From positions 1 to 64,000 of the forward strand of contig CAWIPM010000007.1 in NCBI GenBank assembly GCA_963838035.1: a stretch of 64,000 bases of DNA, written 5' to 3'. Of the stretch, positions 1 to 7,755 are shown piece after piece. Position 1 is the first letter of the stretch; each line of letters begins with the position of its first letter. This stretch comes from CAVVNN01 sp963838035. GTDB lineage: Bacteria; Actinomycetota; Thermoleophilia; Solirubrobacterales; 70-9. Under the pieces are notes generated by a model that saw only the letters and a program-made list of their open reading frames with translations, made no database searches and had not been told where the DNA came from. The position numbers were made by a program, and so were the translations under genes.

Positions 1-288
1 TCCGATCGCCCGCGCCGCCTCCTCGCCGTTGGGAGCCTCGCGAACCGCGGCGGTCGCGACCGAGCGAATCGTCTGCGCCCCCAACTCGCGGGCGAGACGG
101 ACCTGGGTCGCCACCACCTCGCAGACTTCCTCGACCTTCGCGGGAAGGATCGCCCCATCCTCGCCGAGCGCCTTGTTGATCCGCGTGTAGGCCCGCTGCT
201 CCATCACCTTCTTCAACTGCCCGTCAACGGGCTCGGCGACGAGCACGCGGGTCGTATTGGAGCCGATATCTATGGCAGCGCAGAGCAT
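1..288 (-). CDS. ppx: Exopolyphosphatase / guanosine pentaphosphatase (Ppx/GppA), 5' part only
   Basis: Reading the minus strand from ATG at 288 gives 96 residues running off the left edge. The start, MLCAAIDIGSNTTRVLVAE, is the phosphate-1 motif of the ASKHA-fold Ppx/GppA family (AxDIGSNTxRxLxAE). These enzymes release phosphate from polyphosphate or hydrolyse pppGpp. The SVATAAVREAPNG segment about 80 residues in also matches the family. The gene lies downstream of phoU on the same strand with a 122-bp gap, so it fits a phosphate-metabolism block. Polyphosphatase versus pppGpp hydrolase cannot be decided from this fragment. Confidence 0.88.
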   Translation of the reverse strand, partial: MLCAAIDIGSNTTRVLVAEPVDGQLKKVMEQRAYTRINKALGEDGAILPAKVEEVCEVVATQVRLARELGAQTIRSVATAAVREAPNGEEAARAIG

Positions 289-410
289 CGCGGGACTGTT
301 CCCATCATGTTCCCAAACCGGTCGGATCTGAACGCATGTCGCGTGGCTGGCGCGGGAAGGAAGCCGAGAACGGGCGCCTCACCCGCAGGCCCTCCTCCCC
401 GGGGCACTCG

Positions 411-1097
411 CTAAGGCGCTGGATGCGAGGCGTCCTCAAACTCGCGAAAGAGCCCGGTGACCACGAAGGCGACCTGCTCGCCGATATCGACGGCGTTGTC
501 GCCGATCCGCTCGATCGCCCGCGCCGCCAGCAGCATCGCCATCGCCCACTCGCGCTTGTCGGCGTCGTCGCCGATCTCCAGCGCCAGCCGGAAGCAGTCG
601 CGATTGAGATTGTCGACGACGTCGTCCTGGCGGACCAGGTCGCGCGCCATCTCGACGTCGCGCTCCCCGAAGGCCAGCTTCGCCTGTCCGATCAGGGTGC
701 GGGTCTGGCGACCCATGGTGAGGATCAGCTTCACCATCTCCTCGTCGGCCGGCGGCTCGTTGCCCGACAGCGGGATCATCTTGCAGATGTTCACGCACTG
801 GTCACCCATGCGCTCGACGTTCTTGAGCACGTGGAGCAGCGCCGAGATGAGCCGCAGGTCGGTCGCCACCGGCGACTGGGTGGCGAGCAGCGCGATCAGG
901 CTCTGGTGGACCTCCAGGTAGCGCCCGTCGATGCGATCGTCGTCGGCGATGACCAGCTGCGCCAGCTCGACGTCGGTGTGCTCGACCGCCTCCAGGGTGC
1001 GATTGAGCGCGGCGCTGGCGAGGTCAAGGCCGCCGAGCGCGCTGGCCTCCAACCGGTCCAGTTCCTCCTGGTATTGGGTCCTGGTCTCCCCCGCCAT
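411..1097 (-). CDS. phoU: Phosphate signalling protein PhoU
   Basis: About 228 residues, the usual PhoU length, all helical in character with two tandem three-helix PhoU domains (roughly residues 15-105 and 115-205). The metal-binding ExxxD-type segments are visible in each half (DDDRIDGRYLEVHQ and RQDDVVDNLNRDC). PhoU is cytoplasmic and links the Pst transporter to the PhoR/PhoB pair, keeping the regulon off when phosphate is plentiful. It is the last gene of pstSCAB-phoU, 67 bp after pstB. A GTG directly precedes the ATG at 1097 (GTGATG), so the start may be three bases earlier. Confidence 0.95.
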   Translation of the reverse strand: MAGETRTQYQEELDRLEASALGGLDLASAALNRTLEAVEHTDVELAQLVIADDDRIDGRYLEVHQSLIALLATQSPVATDLRLISALLHVLKNVERMGDQCVNICKMIPLSGNEPPADEEMVKLILTMGRQTRTLIGQAKLAFGERDVEMARDLVRQDDVVDNLNRDCFRLALEIGDDADKREWAMAMLLAARAIERIGDNAVDIGEQVAFVVTGLFREFEDASHPAP

Positions 1098-1164
1098 CAC
1101 ACGGTCCCGCGCTTCGCTCGCCTGCGGAGAACCAGATATGGATGCTGCGCTCGCTCCGCGCTCA

Positions 1165-2082
1165 TCAGCCGAACTTCCCGGTCACGTACTGCTCGGTGCG
1201 GTCGTCGTCGGGGTTGGTGAAGAGCTTCTCGGTGGGACCGACCTCGACCAGCTCGCCGCTCAGCATGAAGGCCGTCGTGTCGGCGACCCGCGCCGCCTGC
1301 TGCATGTTGTGGGTGACGATGACGATCGTCACCCGCTCCTTCAGCTCGGCGATCAGCTCCTCGATCCGCAGGGTCGAGATCGGGTCCAGCGCCGAGCATG
1401 GCTCGTCCATCAGCAGCACCTCGGGGTCCACCGCCAGCGCGCGGGCGATGCAGAGGCGTTGCTGCTGCCCGCCCGAGAGGCCCGCGCCCGGTTTGCCGAG
1501 GCGATCCTTGACCTCGTCCCAGAGGCCCGCGGCGTTCAGCGCGCTGCGAACCCGCGGCTCGAGCTCGCTGCGCCCCACGCCGATGAAGCGCAGCCCCGCC
1601 GCCACGTTGTCATACACCGACATCGTCGGGAAGGGGTTCGGCTTCTGGAAGACCATGCCGACCACGCGCCGCACGGCGACGACGTCGATCCCGGGTCCGT
1701 GCAGGTCGAGGTCGTCGAGCAGGATCCGGCCCTCGATCCTGGCACCGGGGATCTCCTCGTGCATGCGGTTGATGCAGCGGACCATCGTCGACTTGCCGCA
1801 GCCCGAGGGCCCGATGATCGCGGTGACGTCGCCGGCGCCAAAGCTCATGCTGACGCCGCTCACGGCACGGTGCTCGCCGTAGTAGGCGCTGAGGCCCTCG
1901 AGGCGCACCGAGTGCAGGGCCCCGGCTGCGGAGGCAGTCGGCCTGACCTCAGCCTCCGCGGATCGGCCCGATGCCTGCGGCGGGGCTTCGGGCCCGGCGC
2001 CGGTGGCCGGGCGGCTCGCTCCGGCTGCGGCGTCCGGGTCGTTGCGGTCGGTCATCGGCGAGGCCTCTCCATTCGGGTTCAT
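1165..2082 (-). CDS. pstB: Phosphate ABC transporter ATP-binding protein PstB
   Basis: 305 residues. The ABC ATPase core shows the Walker A loop GPSGCGKST, the signature LSGGQQQR, and Walker B LLMDEP followed by CSALDP. The Q-loop (VFQKPNPFP) carries the KPNPF sequence typical of PstB. It powers high-affinity phosphate import through PstA/PstC. About 55 residues of low-complexity Ala/Pro/Gly sequence precede the usual PstB start, so the protein is longer than the roughly 250-260-residue norm; an inner ATG (MTDRND) would shorten this only slightly. Its ATG overlaps the pstA stop (TAATG), indicating translational coupling. Confidence 0.96.
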   Translation of the reverse strand: MNPNGEASPMTDRNDPDAAAGASRPATGAGPEAPPQASGRSAEAEVRPTASAAGALHSVRLEGLSAYYGEHRAVSGVSMSFGAGDVTAIIGPSGCGKSTMVRCINRMHEEIPGARIEGRILLDDLDLHGPGIDVVAVRRVVGMVFQKPNPFPTMSVYDNVAAGLRFIGVGRSELEPRVRSALNAAGLWDEVKDRLGKPGAGLSGGQQQRLCIARALAVDPEVLLMDEPCSALDPISTLRIEELIAELKERVTIVIVTHNMQQAARVADTTAFMLSGELVEVGPTEKLFTNPDDDRTEQYVTGKFG

Positions 2083-2981
2083 TATCGGGCCCCTGTCACG
2101 CCTTTTCTTCGCTGGATCAGTTTGGCGACCAAGCTGAGGATCAGGATCATCGCAACAAGCGTCAGGGCTGCGCCCCAGGCGCGCTGGACGAGTTCGTTGT
2201 TCGGCTGCTTGAGATCCTGGTAGATCTGAGCGGGCAGCGAGTTCATCGGCTGGTTCAGGTTGAAGGTGGTCGCTTTGACGATCGTCGCCGTGAAGAGGAG
2301 CGGCGCGGTCTCGCCGGCGGCTCGGGCGATTGAGAGCAGTGCCCCGGTGACGATCCCCGACGCTGCGGTCGGCAGCACCACGCGGAGAATGACCTTCCAG
2401 CGAGGGGAACCGAGTGCCAGCGCCGCTTCCCGAAGCGATTCGGGGACGAGCTTCAGCACGACCTCGGCGGAGCGGGTGACGATTGGCAGCATCAGCAGCG
2501 CCAGGGCCGCCGAGCCCTTCCAGCCCGCGAAGCTGGAGCCACCCGTACCGGCCAAGACCAGCGTCAGGTAGATGAAGAGACCGAAGACGATCGAGGGAAC
2601 TCCGGTCATCACGTCGACGAAGAAGCGGACTGCCTGGGCCAGTTTGCCGCGAGCGCCGAACTCGGTCAGGTACACGGCCACGCCGATGCCGAGCGGCACC
2701 GCGACCAGCGCCGCGAAGCCGACGATCTCGATCGTTCCGAGGATGGCGCTCTTGACGCCCCCCTTGGCGCCGAGGAAGTTCCCGCTCGGATCGGTGGTGA
2801 AGAATTCGACGCTGAGCGCGCCGAGGCCCTTGTTGAGGATGTAGACGATGATCAGGACGAGCGGCACGATCGCCACCGCGGTCGCCAACCAGAGCAGCGA
2901 GCGCATCGCCCTGTCAATGCGGCGGCGACGGGGGCTGATCGGCGGAAGCAGGCCCTGCGTCGCGATCGAGCCGGCCTCCAT
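2082..2981 (-). CDS. pstA: Phosphate ABC transporter permease PstA
   Basis: 299 residues with six likely membrane segments. The first is near residues 28-50 (LLWLATAVAIVPLVLIIVYI). The cytoplasmic EAA loop, ESLREAALALGSPRWKVILR, contacts PstB. PstA and PstC form the phosphate channel. The stop codon overlaps pstB by one base and the ATG follows the pstC stop with no spacer (TAGATG), so the three genes are tightly coupled in one transcript. Confidence 0.95.
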   Translation of the reverse strand: MEAGSIATQGLLPPISPRRRRIDRAMRSLLWLATAVAIVPLVLIIVYILNKGLGALSVEFFTTDPSGNFLGAKGGVKSAILGTIEIVGFAALVAVPLGIGVAVYLTEFGARGKLAQAVRFFVDVMTGVPSIVFGLFIYLTLVLAGTGGSSFAGWKGSAALALLMLPIVTRSAEVVLKLVPESLREAALALGSPRWKVILRVVLPTAASGIVTGALLSIARAAGETAPLLFTATIVKATTFNLNQPMNSLPAQIYQDLKQPNNELVQRAWGAALTLVAMILILSLVAKLIQRRKGVTGAR

Positions 2982-3980
2982 CTAGAACACCCCCTCCGCG
3001 ACGATCGGCGGGCCACCCTCGCGCTCGCTGCGCATCACGATCAGGCGGGCGATCGAGTTGACCAGCAGGGTGAGGACGAAGAGAACCAGGCCGGCGCCGA
3101 TCAGCGCCGCTTTGTGGAGTGGGTTCGAGGCCGCCTCGCCGAACTCGTTGGCGATCACCGCCGCCAGGGTGTAGCCCTGGTCGAAGATGCTGTGGCCGAG
3201 GATCGGGTTGTCGCCGATCACGATCGTCACCGCGATCGTCTCGCCGATCGCCCGGCCCAGGCCGAGCATCGAGCCGCCCACGATTCCGCGCCGGGAGTAG
3301 GGGAGCATCGAGGTGCGGATCATCTCCCAGCGGGTTGCCCCGAGGGCGAGCGCCGCCTCCTTCTGATCGCCGGGCACGGTGGAGAGGACCTCACGACTGA
3401 TCGCGCTGACGATCGGCAGCAGCATGATCGCCAGAACCAACCCGGCGATGAAGTAGTTGGGGCCGGCGACGTTTTCGGTCGCGACGAACGGGATGAAGTG
3501 GAAGGTGTCGGCGAACCACTGCTCGGCCGGTTTCAGCTTCGGAATCAGGAAGTAGAAGGCCCAGAGGCCGTAGACGACCGAGGGGACGGCGGCCAGCAGA
3601 TCGACGAGGACCGTCAGCAGGCCGCGAAGGCGCCGCGGGCAGAGCTCGGTCAGGAACAGTGCGACCGATACGGCGACCGGAACCCCGATCACCAGCGCCA
3701 GGGCCGAGGTGATCAGCGTCCCGACCACCAGCGGCAGGGCGCCGTAGATCGCGCTGGAGACGTCCCAGTTGTTCGTGAAGATGAAGCCGATGACCCCGAA
3801 TTCTTCGAAGACCGGCTTCGCTTCGAGCGCCAGCTTGACGAAGAAGTAGGCGAGGAGAACCAGGATCGCGGCGGAGATCGCCGTCAACCCGTATCGGAGG
3901 ATGCGGTCGGGCAGGCGGGAGAGGGGCGGGCGATCCAGAGATCGCCTGCCCCTCATCGCCGCGTGCCTTCCCGCCTCCAC
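2982..3980 (-). CDS. pstC: Phosphate ABC transporter permease PstC
   Basis: 332 residues, integral membrane, with the BPD_transp_1 permease fold. The conserved PstC segment AVPSVVYGLWAFY and the EAA loop DQKEAALALGATRWEMIRTS are both present. The first membrane segment is about residues 30-52 after a basic N-terminus. The start is GTG at 3980; an inner ATG eight codons later (MRGRRSLD) is possible. It lies 32 bp after pstS. Confidence 0.95.
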   Translation of the reverse strand: MEAGRHAAMRGRRSLDRPPLSRLPDRILRYGLTAISAAILVLLAYFFVKLALEAKPVFEEFGVIGFIFTNNWDVSSAIYGALPLVVGTLITSALALVIGVPVAVSVALFLTELCPRRLRGLLTVLVDLLAAVPSVVYGLWAFYFLIPKLKPAEQWFADTFHFIPFVATENVAGPNYFIAGLVLAIMLLPIVSAISREVLSTVPGDQKEAALALGATRWEMIRTSMLPYSRRGIVGGSMLGLGRAIGETIAVTIVIGDNPILGHSIFDQGYTLAAVIANEFGEAASNPLHKAALIGAGLVLFVLTLLVNSIARLIVMRSEREGGPPIVAEGVF

Positions 3981-4012
3981 TCTCTACTTCTGTCCTCGGC
4001 GTCCCGTCCGCC

Positions 4013-5101
4013 CTAGGACGTCTTGATCGGCTTGCCGTTGCACTTCAAGCCGCCGACCTTTTCCTGAGATGCCTTCAGGAGTTCGGGCGGCAGCCCGGCG
4101 TAGTCGAGCTTTTCGGCCACCTTCTGGCCTTCGCCGAGACCGTAGTCGAGGAAGGTGACCACGTTCTTGGCGACTTCTTCGCTCTTGCCCGCCTTGCAGA
4201 GGTCTTCGTAGACGATCACGAAGGTCCCCGAGGCGATCGGGTAGGCCGCGGGGGCCGTCGATGCGTTGATCGCGCTGAAGCGCAGATCCGGCGGGAACTT
4301 GACGCCTTCACCCGCTGCGGAGGTCGATTCCAACGTCGGCGTGACGAACTTGCCGGCTTTGTTCTGAACGGCCGCGGTGGTGAATTCGTTCTGCAGGGCG
4401 TAGGCGAGCTCGACGTAGCCGATCGCGCCTTCGGTCTGCTGGACGGACCCGGCCACGCCTTCGTTGCCGTTGGCGCCGGTGCCGGTTGGCCACTTGACGG
4501 TCTTGTCGGTGCCGACCTGTTCATGCCACTGCTTGTTGGTTTCGTCGAGGAACTGCGTGAACAGCGCCGTCGTGCCCGATTCGTCGGAGCGGTGGACGAC
4601 CGTGATCGAGGTGCTCGGCAGCTTCACGCCGGGGTTGAGCTTGGCGATCGCCGGGTCATCCCACTTGGTGATCTTGCCGAGGTAGATGTTGCCGACAGTT
4701 TCGCCGTTGAGCTTGAGGCCTGCTTCGACGCCCGGCAGGTTGTAGGAGACGGTCACCGCCCCGAAGACGATCGGCACGTGCACCGTGCTGCCGTTCTTTT
4801 CGGCGACTTCGATTTCTTCGTCGTTCATCGCCGAGTCGGTGTCGCCGAAATCGACCGTGTTCGCCTGGAACTGGGCAATTCCGCCGCCGGAGCCGATCGC
4901 GTTGTAGTTGACCGTGAGGTTGTCCATTTCCTTCAGTTCGGATCCCCACTGGCTGATGATCGGCTGGGCGAAGGTCGAGCCTGCGCCGCTGATCGTTCCA
5001 CCGCCGCCACCGCTCGAGTTGCTGCTGCTTCCGCAGGCAGCGACGCTCAGGGCGATAACCGACGCGGAGGCGATGACAGCAATCCATCTGGAGCTAGTCA
5101 C
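4013..5101 (-). CDS. pstS: Phosphate-binding lipoprotein PstS
   Basis: 362 residues. A signal peptide ends in a lipobox (LSVAAC, Cys23), followed by a Ser/Gly linker, so the mature protein is lipid-anchored outside the membrane. Phosphate-binding motifs of the family are visible: GAGSTFAQP near the start, IGSGGGIAQF and HRSDESGTTALFTQFL. The start is GTG at 5101, supported by a GGAG Shine-Dalgarno sequence (GGAGACAGA before GTG). It is the first gene of pstSCAB-phoU, and a four-unit Pho-box array lies about 85-130 bp upstream. Confidence 0.96.
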   Translation of the reverse strand: MTSSRWIAVIASASVIALSVAACGSSSNSSGGGGGTISGAGSTFAQPIISQWGSELKEMDNLTVNYNAIGSGGGIAQFQANTVDFGDTDSAMNDEEIEVAEKNGSTVHVPIVFGAVTVSYNLPGVEAGLKLNGETVGNIYLGKITKWDDPAIAKLNPGVKLPSTSITVVHRSDESGTTALFTQFLDETNKQWHEQVGTDKTVKWPTGTGANGNEGVAGSVQQTEGAIGYVELAYALQNEFTTAAVQNKAGKFVTPTLESTSAAGEGVKFPPDLRFSAINASTAPAAYPIASGTFVIVYEDLCKAGKSEEVAKNVVTFLDYGLGEGQKVAEKLDYAGLPPELLKASQEKVGGLKCNGKPIKTS

Positions 5102-5185
5102 TCTGTCTCCTTCTCGTTGATCTGATGACTTCCCGATCGGCCCATGGGCCGCATTCCGATCACACTCTCAGCGGCTCCCGGACAG

Positions 5186-5229
5186 CTTGTTACCTCGCTG
5201 TATCGGGGATGTGAAAAAGATGTAAAAGG
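5186..5229 (-). promoter_or_regulatory. Pho box array upstream of pstS (four 11-bp units)
   Basis: On the minus strand the units read TTTTACATC, TTTTCACATC, CGATACAGC and GGTAACAAG. The ACA core recurs exactly every 11 bp; on the plus strand TGT begins at 5188, 5199, 5210 and 5221. PhoB/PhoP-type regulators bind direct TTNACA or GTTCACC repeats with this helical period. The position upstream of pstS fits phosphate-starvation activation. The two units furthest from pstS match best. Confidence 0.72.
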
Positions 5230-5254
5230 CCGAATTCGGGCGGCGGAAAGCGCA

Positions 5255-5584
5255 TCACCCGTCCGGGGAGAAGCGATAGCCGATCCCGTTGTGGGTGTGG
5301 ATCAGGCGCAGCTCCGGAAGCGCCTCGCCGAGCTTTGAGCGCAGGCGGCTGACGTAGACGTCGACCGAGCGGTCGGCGTGTCGCGGCTCCCGCCCCCAGA
5401 CCTCCGCGTAGAGCTCCTCGCGGGTCATGATCCGCTGCGGGTGGGAGGCGAGCGTGGTGAGGAGCTGCAGCTCGCGCATGGTCAGGCTCAGCGGGCGCCC
5501 GTCGACCAGCGCGGCATGCTCGCCCGGGCGGATCTCCAGCCGCTCACCCGGCTGCTGCGGTGTGACCAGGTCCTCTCCCGCCAT
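5255..5584 (-). CDS. Stand-alone OmpR/PhoB-type winged-helix DNA-binding protein
   Basis: 109 residues consisting only of a Trans_reg_C winged helix. Visible parts are the N-terminal beta strands (LEIRPGEHAALVDGRPL), LTMRELQLLTTLASHPQRIMTREEL, the recognition helix region RSVDVYVSRLRSKLGE, and the wing ending HTHNGIGYRF. There is no receiver domain in front, and the start is a clear ATG at 5584. It probably binds Pho-type direct repeats, given its place between pstS and a PhoB-like gene. How it is controlled without a phosphorylation domain is not shown; control could be by its own expression, since a Pho box lies just upstream. Confidence 0.85.
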   Translation of the reverse strand: MAGEDLVTPQQPGERLEIRPGEHAALVDGRPLSLTMRELQLLTTLASHPQRIMTREELYAEVWGREPRHADRSVDVYVSRLRSKLGEALPELRLIHTHNGIGYRFSPDG

Positions 5585-5620
5585 AGCGGCCAGGATCGCG
5601 TGGGACCCGGGGGGCGCGAG

Positions 5621-6440
5621 TTATCCGGCCGTGAAGGAACTGTGAACGGCTTGTGAAGCGGGCTCGGGGAGGGGAGCGGGCGCAGCTTCGGCCAGAGGCT
5701 CCTCGACGGCAGCCTCCTCGACGGCTCCGCCCACCGGCTCGGGGTCGAAGCGGTAGCCGACGCCGAAGTGGGTGTGGATATAGAGCCAGCCCGGCGAGCG
5801 CCTCTCCAGCTTCTGGCGCAGCTTGCGGACGAATACGTCGACCGAGCGGTCGCCGTGGGCCATCGCGTATCCCCACACCCGCTGGTAGATCGTCTCCCGC
5901 TCCAGCACCTGGCCCTTCGCCTCGGCCAGCAGCTGCAGCAGCTCGAACTCGCGCCGGGTGAGGTCGATGCTGTCGCCGCTGACGAAGGCCTGGAACTGGT
6001 CGGCGCGGATCTCCATCTCGCCGGCGACGCAGGGGGCCCGCCTCGACCTCGGGGCGCCAGCGGCGCCGACGGCGCGAAACGGCTTCGATCCGAGCCAGCG
6101 CCTCCTCGGGATGGCACGGCTTGGTGATCCAGTCATCGACCCCGAGGCGCAGGGCGCGGACCCGCTGGGCGACGGTCGAGCGGCCGGTGCAGACGACCAC
6201 GCCGAGGTCGGGGAGCATCCCGCAGACCCGCTCGAGGTAGGCCCAGCTCTCCTCGCCGACGACCTCCGGGTCGACCAGGAGCGCGTTCAGTTTCATCGCC
6301 ACCAGCTCCTCGGGCGGAATCGCCCCGCCGACGTTGCGCAACTCCCAGCCGGCGGCGTCGGCGCGCTTGGCGAGCACGGTGACGAAGCCACTGTCGCTGT
6401 CGACGACAGCGAGCCTGATCTGGTGGGAGGACGTGCTCAA
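5621..6440 (-). pseudogene. PhoB-like response regulator (receiver plus winged helix) with a single frameshift
   Basis: The receiver domain reads from ATG at 6440: IRLAVVDSDSG (acidic pair), NALLVDPEV (phospho-acceptor Asp), VVVCTGRS (switch Thr) and DDWITKPCHPEEAL (conserved Lys). Just after it the frame breaks. The winged helix continues in another frame: DLTRREFELLQLLAE, RSVDVFVRKLRQKLE, HTHFGVGYRFDPE, ending at 5621. The span is 820 bp (3n+1), and removing one base in the G/C run at 6032-6039 joins the frames as EAGPCVAGEMEI. All catalytic residues are present, so this may be a sequencing error rather than a dead gene. No histidine kinase gene is next to it. Confidence 0.8.
5631..5657 (-). 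promoter_or_regulatory. Pho box array upstream of the stand-alone winged-helix gene
   Basis: Three GTGAA pentamers on the plus strand begin at 5631, 5642 and 5653, exactly 11 bp apart. On the minus strand they read TTCACA, TTCACA, TTCACG. This is the canonical spacing and core of actinobacterial PHO boxes. The array overlaps the last codons of the upstream response regulator and lies 47-73 bp before the ATG of the winged-helix gene. Confidence 0.75.
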
Positions 6441-6535
6441 ATTGGCGGCGCCTGCTTGGGTGACAGCGCGTCTACCTTCGACACGGGGGCGATTGTATGC
6501 ACCTGCGAGGGCGGATCGGGCCCCGAACCCCCTGG

Positions 6536-6553
6536 TTTCACAGGATTTTCACA
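6536..6553 (+). promoter_or_regulatory. Pho box pair (TTTCACA twice, 11 bp apart)
   Basis: TTTCACA begins at 6536 and again at 6547 on the plus strand. It lies in the divergent interval between the response regulator (start 6440, minus) and the small membrane protein (start 6634, plus). The orientation matches the plus-strand gene, about 80-100 bp upstream of its start, but the site could also serve the regulator. Confidence 0.65.
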
Positions 6554-6633
6554 GCGCGAAGGCCCGTAATTGCGGGCTTCCGACGACGGACGGGAGGGAG
6601 AAGCGGGCCGCGGCTTGCGCTAGATTGCCGGGC

Positions 6634-6891
6634 GTGAAAGCTCCCTCGCGCCGGGCACAGATCGCCTCCGCCGTCTTCGCGGCGCTGGCCATGCTGCTGG
6701 TCGCCGCGCCCGCGGCCCTTGCCGAGAACGGGGTCGGCCTCGCCGGCCCGACCACGGACAAGACCGTCACCTTCTTCTGCTTCGGCGTGATCGCCTTCTT
6801 CGCGGTGCTGGTGATCGCGATGTCGCTGATCCAGGGCAAACTCGAGAAGCGCAAGGAACGGCGCCGCTACGACCTCGAACGCCTGTCCTGA
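6634..6891 (+). CDS. Small exported membrane protein, 85 aa
   Basis: Not a family I recognise. Residues 1-30 form a signal peptide with an Ala-rich core ending APAALA, followed by a short polar stretch (ENGVGLAGPTTDK). A membrane helix spans about 44-66 (TVTFFCFGVIAFFAVLVIAM), then a strongly basic cytoplasmic tail (KLEKRKERRRYDLERL). The start is GTG at 6634. No Shine-Dalgarno sequence is visible, and a TAGATT -10-like box at 6621-6626 would start transcription at or next to the GTG, so the mRNA may be leaderless. A Pho-box pair upstream suggests phosphate control. Confidence 0.75.
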   Translation: MKAPSRRAQIASAVFAALAMLLVAAPAALAENGVGLAGPTTDKTVTFFCFGVIAFFAVLVIAMSLIQGKLEKRKERRRYDLERLS

Positions 6892-6897
6892 CGGTCG

Positions 6898-7689
6898 TCA
6901 GGCCAACCGGAAGCCGCTGAGCAGGCGCTTCTCGCTCTCTCCCTCGATCTTCGCCACCACCTCGACCTTGCCCTCCAGGGGGGTGCCGCGGATCTTCGTC
7001 GCCAGCAGGTCGTCCACCTGGAAGATGCCGGCCGAGTTGTTGAGCTCGATCTCGATTCGCACCGGCCGCTCCTCCCCCGCCTCGATCTTGACCTCGTCGA
7101 CCGCTGCGGCGGAGATCGAGTGGATCCCCTCCTGGCCCGCCTCGATCGGGATCCGCGTGCGCCCCTGGGCCATGTCGAGCGCGTCCGCGACCCTCACGAC
7201 GCCCGCCTCGACCGTGTAGGGCTCGCCGCGGCGGCGGTGGCCGATGATCGCGTGCAGGATCTCGGAGGCGATCACGGTGCGCTGCGGCTCCTTGTAGGAA
7301 TCGGCGAGCAGGCGGTCGAGCGAGCCATGGGCGAGGAAGAGGCTGTACTCCTCGTGGTCGGCGCGGTGGATCGACATCCCGATGTCGTGCAGGAGCGCGC
7401 CGCCGGCGACGACAACCTCGGCGTCGCGCGGCGACATCCCATGGTCGGAGACGACGTTGGGCTCCACCCCGGCCTTGACCAGCAGGCGCAGCAGGCGCAG
7501 AGCGACGTTGAGGACGATCTGCACGTGGACCCAGGAGTGGTCCGACATCCCCAGCCGCTCGGCGTGAACCTGAGCCATGTACCACCAGCCCCGCACCTGC
7601 TCGTCCCCGTTGACCGCGTCGAGGAACGACTCCAGCTTCCGGTTCCCCCGCGTCGGCGCGCGAACCGCCTCAGCACCGATCTCTGTCAC
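6898..7689 (-). CDS. HD-domain phosphohydrolase
   Basis: 263 residues. The metal-binding signature of the HD superfamily is present: an early histidine pair (DHSWVHVQIV, residues 50-59), the HD doublet in ALLHDIGM (101-102) and a distal Asp in RVADALDMA (169-172). Members cleave phosphomonoesters or phosphodiesters of nucleotides. The C-terminal ~70 residues are beta-rich (VRIEIELNNSAGIFQVDDL). The substrate cannot be told. It ends 6 bp from the end of the convergent small membrane protein gene and no terminator is seen between them. Confidence 0.82.
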   Translation of the reverse strand: MTEIGAEAVRAPTRGNRKLESFLDAVNGDEQVRGWWYMAQVHAERLGMSDHSWVHVQIVLNVALRLLRLLVKAGVEPNVVSDHGMSPRDAEVVVAGGALLHDIGMSIHRADHEEYSLFLAHGSLDRLLADSYKEPQRTVIASEILHAIIGHRRRGEPYTVEAGVVRVADALDMAQGRTRIPIEAGQEGIHSISAAAVDEVKIEAGEERPVRIEIELNNSAGIFQVDDLLATKIRGTPLEGKVEVVAKIEGESEKRLLSGFRLA

Positions 7690-7728
7690 TGCAGAACTTC
7701 GCGCTTCGCGCTCATGGCAGCATCGTAA

Positions 7729-7749
7729 GGGAGGGGGCGGCCCCCTCCC
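7729..7749 (-). terminator. GC-rich hairpin after the Rpf-like gene
   Basis: A perfect 9-bp stem (GGGAGGGGG with CCCCCTCCC) and a CGG loop, just beyond the stop of the Rpf-like gene on the minus strand. There is no run of T after it, so rho-independent termination in the classical sense is uncertain. Confidence 0.5.
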
Positions 7750-7755
7750 ACCGCG

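Noticed and set aside
336..2223. Plus-strand open frames opposite phoU and pstB
   Set aside because: Antisense to well-identified genes; no family features.
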